Notes under the pieces: generated by a model
The model's database searches: none
Told to the model about the DNA's origin: nothing
Seen by the model: only the letters and a program-made list of their open reading frames with translations
DNA from: Flavobacterium lacustre
Lineage (GTDB): Bacteria; Bacteroidota; Bacteroidia; Flavobacteriales; Flavobacteriaceae
Direction: 5' to 3'
NCBI RefSeq assembly: GCF_027474525.2
Contig: NZ_CP114882.2
Coordinates: 1,054,001-1,118,000, forward strand
DNA: 64,000 nucleotides
Part shown: one piece after another, positions 18,056-24,441 of the stretch
Layout: every line of letters begins with the position of its first letter
Position numbering within the stretch: the first letter of the stretch is position 1
Position numbers and translations under genes: made by a program

Positions 18056-18817
18056 ATGAAATCAATATATCTTTACCTCACATTATTTATTTTTACTACA
18101 GGATCCTTTGCGCAGCAATTTGTTGACAAGGCTGTTATAGAATACGAAGTCAATACCAATCTCAAAAAAACAATGACTAACGACAGTTGGGATGAAATGA
18201 TGAAAGAGAACTTATCCGACTTAAAAATATCGTATTACACTTATACTTTTGAAAACAATAAAAGTGTATTTAAGTTTGACAGATGGAGTCCTAAAACAAG
18301 GATACCCAAACATGAAAAAGAAGCTGATGAAGAAAACACTTGGTTTTTTGATTTTACGGCTCGAAAAATGAACATACAGAAGCAAATTGTAGGTACTAAT
18401 TTTGTAATTGAAGATAGTATTCCCAACATTGATTGGAAAATCACAAATGAGCACAGAGAAATTGCGGGTTACAATTGCCGAAAAGCAGTAGGAAAAATAT
18501 TTGATGACGTATATGTGTTTGCTTTTTATACTGATGATATTACCATTACGGGCGGTCCGTGTAGTATAAATGGTTTGCCGGGCATGATTTTAGGACTTTC
18601 AATTCCTAGACTGTATACGTCATACATAGCTACCAAAATTGATTTAAAAATTCAAGATAGCGCCATCATAAAACCTATTGTCGCAAAAAAAACCTATGAT
18701 TTTATTGGACTGAAAACTTTAATTGAAGAGAAAACAAAGGACTGGTATACCTACGGAGAGGATAAAGAAGAAAACAAAAGACAAAAAAATATGTTCTTGT
18801 GGAATGCTTTTTTGTAA
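18056..18817 (+). CDS. GLPGLI family exported protein
   Basis: A 253-residue protein with an N-terminal signal peptide (MKSIYLYLTLFIFTTGSFAQ) and the family hallmark NGLPGMILGL near residue 176. The rest of the family pattern is present: a repeated beta-rich N-terminal half with FENNKSVFKFD, then AGYNCRKAVG, and a charged lysine-rich tail. GLPGLI proteins are secreted or periplasmic proteins of Bacteroidota of unknown function, repeatedly found beside outer-membrane receptor genes. Here it follows the 927-residue beta-barrel gene by 82 bases with no terminator, so it is probably in the same operon and may assist the same uptake system. Confidence 0.88.
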   Translation: MKSIYLYLTLFIFTTGSFAQQFVDKAVIEYEVNTNLKKTMTNDSWDEMMKENLSDLKISYYTYTFENNKSVFKFDRWSPKTRIPKHEKEADEENTWFFDFTARKMNIQKQIVGTNFVIEDSIPNIDWKITNEHREIAGYNCRKAVGKIFDDVYVFAFYTDDITITGGPCSINGLPGMILGLSIPRLYTSYIATKIDLKIQDSAIIKPIVAKKTYDFIGLKTLIEEKTKDWYTYGEDKEENKRQKNMFLWNAFL

Positions 18818-18865
18818 ATGCTTTGACTGTAAAAAAAAGTGGAAGGTCATGAAGAGGCGATGTGA

Positions 18866-18885
18866 ACAAAGTCTCCCGACTTTGT
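18866..18885. other. Perfect 8-bp hairpin at the edge of the 21-bp array
   Basis: ACAAAGTC at 18866-18873 and GACTTTGT at 18878-18885 are perfect inverted repeats around the loop TCCC. No T run follows directly, so it is not a standard terminator for the GLPGLI gene. It stands four bases before the first degenerate unit of the tandem array and may be a boundary or a remnant of a palindromic repeat. Confidence 0.6.
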
Positions 18886-18906
18886 ACTGCGTAAAATCCT
18901 AAATAC

Positions 18907-19305
18907 GCATAGGATAATCGCAAAATTGCATAGGAGAATCGTGAATGTGCATGGCAATATCCTAAATGTGCATAGGAGAATCACAAAGTTGCATAGGAGA
19001 ATCGTGAATGTGCATGGCAATATCGTAAAGTTGCATAGGAGAATCGTAAATGTGCATGGCAATATCGTGAATGTGCATAGGATAATCTTAACTACAGCCA
19101 CAAGAATCTTAACTGCAGGTTCGAATATCGCAACTACGCATAGGAGAATCTTAACTACAGCCACAAGAATCGTAACTGCAGGCTCGAATATCGCAACTGC
19201 AGGTAGGAGAATCTTAACTACAGGCACAAGAATCGTAACTGCAGGCTCGAATATCGCAACTGCAGGTAGGAGTATCGTAACTACAGCCCCAAGAATCGTA
19301 AATAA
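18907..19305. repeat. Tandem array of nineteen 21-bp units with 63-bp higher-order structure
   Basis: Nineteen contiguous units of exactly 21 bases run from 18907 to 19305, with a degenerate 18-base unit just before (18889-18906). Early units (1-8) are GCATAGGAGAATCGTGAATGT-like or GCATGGCAATATCGTAAATGT-like; units 9-19 drift to a three-type cycle headed GCATAGGA/AGGTAGGA, AGCCACAA and AGGCTCGA, so a 63-base higher-order period is visible. All share a central AATC or TATC core. Because 21 is a multiple of three, both strands stay open (18926-19381 plus, 18847-19227 minus), giving heptad-repetitive translations with no signal or start context. I read these as by-products rather than genes. There are no unique spacers, so it is not CRISPR. 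Confidence 0.92.
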
Positions 19306-19345
19306 AGAATGTCCTGTAACAGGTGATGCTTCAGGTCACTTTAGT

Positions 19346-19777
19346 TTAAAGGTATTTGATAGTGATGTTTGTTGTTACTGACTTTTTGTTGATTTTGAAT
19401 TTTGAGTCTTCGTAACTTGGTGGGCCAAATGAGCCTTTGGCATTATTAGAAACTCCGACTCCTTCTTTTGGCATTCCCAAAAAGTTAGTATCGAGCTTGC
19501 TGTTGTTGTTTTCATCGTGAACAACTGTTATGACATATTCGCCATCGGTGGTGTCTTTTAATACCAGGGTTGATTTGCCGTTTGTGATTTTGCCAGTGGC
19601 GGTATTAATGGCTTTGTTAGGTCCTGCAGAATATCCTTTTTTGGAGTTGTATAAGTAAACTATACATTTTCCCTTGTCGGTTTTTAAGCCGCTGATGTTT
19701 ATGGTTATTTCGCTGTTTTGGGCATACCCAATGAAGGCTATCATGCCTAATAAGAAAGGGAATATTTTACGTTTCAT
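19346..19777 (-). CDS. DUF2141 family exported protein
   Basis: A 143-residue protein with a signal peptide (MKRKIFPFLLGMIAFIGYAQ) and a beta-rich mature domain. ITINISGLKTDKGKCIVYLY at the start and VVHDENNNSKLDTNFLGMPK, followed by GVGVSNNAKG, match the DUF2141 pattern, in which a DxNxxxxLD loop resembles a metal-binding site. The family is periplasmic or secreted in Bacteroidota and Proteobacteria; its role is unknown. It lies convergent to the tandem array, ending 41 bases beyond its last unit, and is the last of three small leftward genes. The array does not enter its reading frame. Confidence 0.87.
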   Translation of the reverse strand: MKRKIFPFLLGMIAFIGYAQNSEITINISGLKTDKGKCIVYLYNSKKGYSAGPNKAINTATGKITNGKSTLVLKDTTDGEYVITVVHDENNNSKLDTNFLGMPKEGVGVSNNAKGSFGPPSYEDSKFKINKKSVTTNITIKYL

Positions 19778-19790
19778 TTTAATTGTTTTG

Positions 19791-19808
19791 TAGGTATGGT
19801 TTGCGAAA
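19791..19808. repeat. Direct repeat, left copy, flanking the 97-residue membrane-protein gene
   Basis: T(A/G)GGTA(T/C)GGTTTGC(G/A)AAA occurs here and again at 20158-20175, with 15 of 18 bases identical, in the same orientation and about 367 bases apart. An ATTGTTTT word also precedes both. This copy lies between the DUF2141 gene and the membrane-protein gene. Confidence 0.6.
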
Positions 19809-19823
19809 TGTGCAATATTGTTA

Positions 19824-20117
19824 TTATATATTCAGTCCAAAATAAATTCCACTAACTATTGTCACCAGCAAACCTGAGTATAAATAACTTTTGGCTTTTC
19901 TTTTTTCTGTTAATGTTATGTATTTATAAATTCCAAAAATTAATGGTAATGAAGTTAATATTATGAAGCTAACATTTTCAGTCAACATGGCTTTTTCTGA
20001 ACTTGCACCAGCACCAGAGCCAAAATGAAGAAAGAAAAATAAAATAAGACCAAAAAAACCTCCATAGACACAAAGTGATTCAATTATAATTAATAGAAAG
20101 AATAAGCGTAAGTTCAT
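19824..20117 (-). CDS. Small integral membrane protein, unknown
   Basis: A 97-residue protein starting MNLRLFFLLIIIESLCVYGG. It has three likely membrane helices (about residues 3-35, 47-65 and 75-95) and short charged loops such as TEKRKAKSY. No family is recognised. The glycine and serine pair GSGAGASSEKA forms a flexible loop between helices one and two. The gene is bracketed by a direct repeat (19791-19808 and 20158-20175) and is flanked by two other small leftward genes of unrelated type, a pattern seen in exchangeable accessory cassettes. ATG at 20117 is the start. A cargo or stress role cannot be inferred. Confidence 0.62.
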   Translation of the reverse strand: MNLRLFFLLIIIESLCVYGGFFGLILFFFLHFGSGAGASSEKAMLTENVSFIILTSLPLIFGIYKYITLTEKRKAKSYLYSGLLVTIVSGIYFGLNI

Positions 20118-20157
20118 GTAAGTTTGTTTTCTTGTTAGTATTGTTTTCCCTTATTTA

Positions 20158-20175
20158 TGGGTACGGTTTGCAAAA
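20158..20175. repeat. Direct repeat, right copy, flanking the 97-residue membrane-protein gene
   Basis: This is the partner of 19791-19808. Just beyond it, AACGT at 20182-20186 and ACGTT at 20192-20196 form a small hairpin that runs into the stop codon of the next leftward gene. Confidence 0.6.
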
Positions 20176-20195
20176 CTCGTTAACGTATGCAACGT

Positions 20196-20750
20196 TTATT
20201 CTTTTACAGTTGTTTCCAGAATATCTTTTGGCGGAATCATTTGATACGGTTTTGCAATATATTCTATTTTATTTTTCAAAGGGTAAGTAATCTTCCAAAT
20301 AGTTTTGATTTCATTTTTATCAACCTCAAACATTTTTGTTATAATCCATTTTCCATCATTCCATTCAAGTTTGCTTCCGCTTCCACCACCATTACCAATA
20401 TAAAACTCCGTAATTTTCCTTTGATAAATGTAAAATGTTGGATTTGATAAGTCAGATAATTGTTTGTTTAAAACATAATTATGCTTTGCAATATCGTAAA
20501 GGTAAACTCGGATTTTATTTTTTATTCCAGTTCCAGATTGCCCATAATAACCAATTACAAAATCTTTATTATTGTCATAATTTAAGTCAATTAAAGTGTT
20601 ATAATCAGCAGAAGTAATTTTACTTTCTGCATTAAATGCCTTTAATAACTTTTGGCTTTTAGCTTTTAAAGTCGCTTCGTCAACTTTTTTAGTTTGAGAA
20701 TTACAATTTATAAAGATAAAGGCAAAAAAAATAAAAGATAATATTCTCAT
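20196..20750 (-). CDS. Predicted lipoprotein, unknown
   Basis: A 184-residue protein with a type II signal peptide (MRILSFIFFAFIFINCNSQ); the cysteine at residue 16 follows a rather polar lipobox (FINC). The mature domain contains YNTLIDLNYDNNKDFVIGYY, reminiscent of calcium-binding DxNxDxxxD loops of FG-GAP or VCBS-type repeats, then IRVYLYD and a glycine-rich IGNGGGSGSKLEWNDGKW. It is probably anchored on the outer or inner membrane facing the periplasm. No family can be named with confidence. It heads the three-gene leftward group and has its own promoter word at 20800-20807. Confidence 0.68.
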   Translation of the reverse strand: MRILSFIFFAFIFINCNSQTKKVDEATLKAKSQKLLKAFNAESKITSADYNTLIDLNYDNNKDFVIGYYGQSGTGIKNKIRVYLYDIAKHNYVLNKQLSDLSNPTFYIYQRKITEFYIGNGGGSGSKLEWNDGKWIITKMFEVDKNEIKTIWKITYPLKNKIEYIAKPYQMIPPKDILETTVKE

Positions 20751-20799
20751 TTCGGTTTTTTAAATTGTGCATAATTCATTTATATGTAATACGATTAAA

Positions 20800-20807
20800 C
20801 AAAGCTA
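20800..20807 (-). promoter_or_regulatory. Candidate -7 promoter element for the leftward small-gene group
   Basis: The leftward strand reads TAGCTTTG, an exact TAnnTTTG match, 49 bases before the ATG at 20750. No -33 TTG was found at the usual spacing. Confidence 0.42.
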
Positions 20808-20893
20808 CCTAGAAACGTTATAACTCTAAAAAAACATTTAGCTCCTGATTGTAATAGTATTCTGCTAATATAGCGAAAATCGAACGGTGTTAA

Positions 20894-20925
20894 AACAAAA
20901 AAACTTCCCTTTTCAGAGAAGTTTC
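20894..20925 (-). terminator. Rho-independent terminator of the reductase gene
   Basis: On the leftward strand, AAACTTC (20924-20918) pairs with GAAGTTT (20907-20901) across a ten-base loop and runs into seven T followed by GTTTT. It starts about 20 bases after the stop codon of the 20947 gene. Confidence 0.78.
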
Positions 20926-20946
20926 ATTTATAAAGAATTTGTTTTT

Positions 20947-21999
20947 TTAAACGTCATCGTAATCTACTGCGATAGTTTCTGAGGTTGGGTGCGCTTGACA
21001 GGTAAGTATTAAACCGTCGGCGATTTCTTTATCAGAAAGAATAGAATTTTTTGTCATTTCGGCTGTTCCGGCTGTAACGCGGGCTAAACAACTGCTGCAT
21101 ATTCCGCCTTGACAGGAATAAGGTGCGTCGATGCCTTGTTTTAGAGCGGCTTCCAGGATGGTTTGCTTTTGTGACATTTCGAAAGTAGTTTCTTCATCAT
21201 CTACCAAAACGGTGATTTTAGAATGACCTTCTAATGATTTTTCTATTTTATTTTCTTTGGAAGAGGTGGTAAACAATTCGAATTTTATAGCAGAATCTTT
21301 TACGTTTTTTTCTTTCAGAATACCAGAAACGGTATTGATCATTTCTTCGGGACCACACAAATAGAATTTATCAAATTCGAGTGCAGCGTGTTTGTTATTC
21401 AACACAAAATTCACGGCTGATTTATCGATTCGTCCAAATAATGCATTTTCGGCTTTGGCTTGACTGAACACATAATGTACAAAAAGTCGGCCTACGTATT
21501 GCAATTGCAAGTCGTGTAACTCTTGGTAAAAGATGGTTTCTTCGGGAGATTTATTTCCGTAAACTAATACGAAAGAGCTTTTAGGTTCGCTTTTTAAAAC
21601 GGATTTCAAGATAGAAAGCACGGGAGTGATTCCGCTACCGGCTACAAATGCCACATAGTTTTTTTGGCGGTCAGCCTGAGGTTCAAAAGTAAATTTTCCT
21701 TCTGGTTTTCCTACTTCAAGCACATCGCCTGCTTTTAGTTTCGTATTGGCAAACTGGGAGAACAAGCCATTATTTACTGCTTTTACAGCAATTCGTAATT
21801 CTCCGCTTTCCGGAGCAGAACAAATAGAATAAGCCCGACGGATTTCTTGGTTGTCTAAAGTCAGTCTCAGATTAATGTATTGACCGGCAACAAAAGTATA
21901 GTTTGGTTTTAATTCTTCAGGAACGTTAAAAAGTATGGAAACCGCATCTTTGGTTTCGCGTTTTACTTCTTTTATGATTAATTTTAAAAAAGATGGCAT
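20947..21999 (-). CDS. PaaE/Hmp-type ferredoxin reductase with C-terminal 2Fe-2S domain
   Basis: A 350-residue three-domain electron-transfer flavoprotein. An FAD-binding beta-barrel (RRAYSICSAP near residue 54) is followed by an NAD(P)-binding domain (FVAGSGITPVLSIL near residue 117 and LCGPEEMI near residue 218) and a plant-type ferredoxin domain whose CQGGICSSC plus a later TCQAH supply the four cluster cysteines. This layout matches PaaE, the reductase of phenylacetyl-CoA epoxidase, and related class IA oxygenase reductases. No paaABCD genes are visible, so its physiological partner is unknown. It is a single gene with its own terminator, facing away from the DUF5687 operon. Confidence 0.88.
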   Translation of the reverse strand: MPSFLKLIIKEVKRETKDAVSILFNVPEELKPNYTFVAGQYINLRLTLDNQEIRRAYSICSAPESGELRIAVKAVNNGLFSQFANTKLKAGDVLEVGKPEGKFTFEPQADRQKNYVAFVAGSGITPVLSILKSVLKSEPKSSFVLVYGNKSPEETIFYQELHDLQLQYVGRLFVHYVFSQAKAENALFGRIDKSAVNFVLNNKHAALEFDKFYLCGPEEMINTVSGILKEKNVKDSAIKFELFTTSSKENKIEKSLEGHSKITVLVDDEETTFEMSQKQTILEAALKQGIDAPYSCQGGICSSCLARVTAGTAEMTKNSILSDKEIADGLILTCQAHPTSETIAVDYDDV

Positions 22000-22129
22000 G
22001 TGATTAATTTTTTACAAAAGTAGGAAATGGCAAATAAAAGGTTCCATTTTATTGTAAAATATTTCATTTTTGCCGTAACATTTCTTAATATTCAGCTACT
22101 TATTGCTAAAACCTAACCCCAAAAAAACC

Positions 22130-23599
22130 ATGTTTAAACGTTTTATTTATCTCGAATGGAAAGCTTTTTTTCGGTCGGCTTCCTTTGCATCGAACTTGGC
22201 ACTTAAGATTTTTATGGCTTTTATAGCTATTTATTTCACATTAGTTTTCTTGGCCTTGGGCGTTATGGCCTTTTATATTTTGAAGAAATTGAATCTGGAT
22301 CCGGTAGTTACGGTTAATAAATTCTTGATTTATTATTTCCTGTTTGATTTAATTTTTCGTCTGCTGTTGCAGAAAATTCCGGTGATGAATATTCGTCCGT
22401 TATTGATTTTCCCGATTAAAAAACCGACTATTGTTCATTTTTCGTTGGGGAAAACGGTTTTGTCTTTTTTTAATTTCATTCATGCTTTTTTCTTTTTGCC
22501 GTTTAGCATCGTTTTGCTTTATGAAGGATATGATGTTTGGAGTGTAATCCTTTGGCACATTGCTGTTTTTTCATTGGTTTATATCAATAATTTTTTGAAT
22601 ATACTGTTGAATAATAAAGACAATTTATTGGGAATTTTTCTTGGTATTGTTGCGGTTCTCGGAGGATTGCATTATTATAAATTCTTTGATATCACTACTT
22701 ACAGTGCTCCGTTTTTTGACGGATTATTTCATACCAAATGGTTGTTTTTAGTTCCGGTTTTGGCTTTAGCCGGATTGTATTATGTGACGTTCCATTATTT
22801 TAAAAGCAATTTATACTTGGATGCGGGACTTTCGACCAAAGATGAAATTGCGAAAACAGAAAACTTAACGTGGTTGAACCAATTTGGGACGCTGGGTACT
22901 TTTTTGAAAAACGATATCAAATTGATTAAACGCAACAAACGTTCGAAGACCACAATCGGTATGAGTGTTATGTTTCTTTTTTACGGATTGCTTTTTTTCT
23001 CTAACGGGATTGAAGCGTATAACAATCCTGTGATGCATATTTTTGCGGGAATTTTTGTTTCTGGTGGGTTTTTGATTACGTTCGGGCAGTTTGTGCCGAG
23101 TTGGGATAGTGCGTATTATCCGTTGATGATGACCCAGAATATCCCGTACAAAGGCTATCTGAACTCGAAGTGGTGGCTGATGGTTATTGGGACTTTCATT
23201 TCTACCATCATTGCTTCTTTCTATTTGTATTTTGGCTGGCAGGTGTATCTTACCATTGTGGTGGGTGCGATTTATAATATTGGTATCAATTCGCATTTGG
23301 TTTTACTGGGTGGCGCGTACACTAAAACGCCAATAGATTTGAGTTCCGGCAAAGGTGCTTTTGGTGATAAAAAAGCATTCAATGTTAAAACCATGTTGAT
23401 TTCGCTACCACAATTAGGACTGCCGGTTTTGCTGTATTGGTTGGGTTCTTATTTGGCTAATGCCAATGTAGGCCTGGCTTTAGTAACTCTTGCGGGTGTT
23501 ATTGGTTTTGCTTTGAGAAATCCGGTTTTCAGCTTAATTGAAAAAATTTATAAAACCGAAAAATACGCGACCATTGATGCTTACAAGCAAAAAGGCTAA
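22130..23599 (+). CDS. DUF5687 family ABC-type membrane protein
   Basis: A 489-residue membrane protein beginning MFKRFIYLEWKAFFRSASF, with about ten to twelve predicted helices in two blocks (residues 20-230 and 270-480). I recognise it as the DUF5687 family of Bacteroidota, which behaves like the permease half of an ABC exporter. The neighbouring gene 60 bases downstream encodes a matching single ATPase. The ATG at 22130 replaces the TTG at 22103, which would add a lysine/proline-rich tail with no role. No substrate information is visible. The absence of a binding protein argues for export or membrane-stress functions rather than uptake. Confidence 0.82.
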   Translation: MFKRFIYLEWKAFFRSASFASNLALKIFMAFIAIYFTLVFLALGVMAFYILKKLNLDPVVTVNKFLIYYFLFDLIFRLLLQKIPVMNIRPLLIFPIKKPTIVHFSLGKTVLSFFNFIHAFFFLPFSIVLLYEGYDVWSVILWHIAVFSLVYINNFLNILLNNKDNLLGIFLGIVAVLGGLHYYKFFDITTYSAPFFDGLFHTKWLFLVPVLALAGLYYVTFHYFKSNLYLDAGLSTKDEIAKTENLTWLNQFGTLGTFLKNDIKLIKRNKRSKTTIGMSVMFLFYGLLFFSNGIEAYNNPVMHIFAGIFVSGGFLITFGQFVPSWDSAYYPLMMTQNIPYKGYLNSKWWLMVIGTFISTIIASFYLYFGWQVYLTIVVGAIYNIGINSHLVLLGGAYTKTPIDLSSGKGAFGDKKAFNVKTMLISLPQLGLPVLLYWLGSYLANANVGLALVTLAGVIGFALRNPVFSLIEKIYKTEKYATIDAYKQKG

Positions 23600-23658
23600 A
23601 CGAAATTTTCAGACGTCAACTCCATAAACGATTATCTAAATCAACAAATCAACTTATC

Positions 23659-24354
23659 ATGATACAAGTAAATCAACTTTCAAAAAAATACAACGGAACA
23701 ACCGTTTTAAACATAGCAACACTTGAAATTCCGAAAGGACAAAGTTTTGGATTAGTAGGGAATAACGGGGCAGGGAAAACTACTTTTTTCAGTTTATTAT
23801 TGGATTTAATCCAGCCTTCAACAGGTAATATCATCAATAACGAAGTTCAGGTAAATAGCAGCGAAGATTGGAAACCATTTACGGCTTCGTTCCTGGACGA
23901 AAGCTTTTTGATAGGCTATTTAACACCCGAAGAATATTTTTATTTCATTGGTGATTTACGAGGACAAAACAAAGCCGATATAGATGCTTTATTAGCAAAA
24001 CATGAAGAGTTTTTTAATGGAGAAATCCTTAAAAACAAAAAATATTTGCGCGATTTATCTAAAGGAAATCAGAAGAAAGTGGGCATTATTGCTACATTAA
24101 TCGGTAATCCCGAAGTGGTTATTCTGGACGAACCTTTTGCTAATTTAGATCCAACAACGGTAAACCGACTCAAAAAAATCATTAAAGAATTAGCTGAAAA
24201 TCCAGCGGTTACAGTCTTGGTTTCCAGTCATGATTTGCAACATACAGTTGAGGTTTGTAACCGAATTGTAGCTTTAAATAAAGGAGAAGTGGTCAAAGAC
24301 ATTCAAACATCAGAAGAGACGCTGCAAGAGCTGGAAGCGTTTTTTGCGGTTTAA
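23659..24354 (+). CDS. ABC transporter ATP-binding protein
   Basis: A 231-residue ATPase with all the core motifs: Walker A GNNGAGKTT near residue 35, signature LSKGNQKKVGI near residue 135, Walker B VVILDEPFANLD near residue 154 and the switch histidine in VSSHD near residue 191. It would bind ATP as a dimer and power the adjacent DUF5687 permease. The short length and lack of a C-terminal extension fit exporter-type ATPases of the CcmA/YadG class. It follows the permease gene by 60 bases and is probably cotranscribed. Substrate unknown. Confidence 0.93.
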   Translation: MIQVNQLSKKYNGTTVLNIATLEIPKGQSFGLVGNNGAGKTTFFSLLLDLIQPSTGNIINNEVQVNSSEDWKPFTASFLDESFLIGYLTPEEYFYFIGDLRGQNKADIDALLAKHEEFFNGEILKNKKYLRDLSKGNQKKVGIIATLIGNPEVVILDEPFANLDPTTVNRLKKIIKELAENPAVTVLVSSHDLQHTVEVCNRIVALNKGEVVKDIQTSEETLQELEAFFAV

Positions 24355-24441
24355 ATTTCAATATTTCAAAAAGAAACGTATTTTTACCAGTGATTATACT
24401 AAAACCTTTGATTAGCAGTTAAAGGATAAAAACGTTTCCCA

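Noticed and set aside
18907-19305. CRISPR array
   Set aside because: Units are contiguous 21-base repeats with no unique spacers, and no cas genes are present.
18847-19381. Open frames across the 21-bp array on both strands, read as heptad-repeat proteins
   Set aside because: They arise because the unit length is a multiple of three and has no stop; there is no credible start context, signal or family.
20158-20196. Integron attC site next to the small membrane-protein gene
   Set aside because: The sequence lacks the paired RYYYAAC/GTTRRRY core boxes and no integrase gene is present; only the direct repeat is supported.
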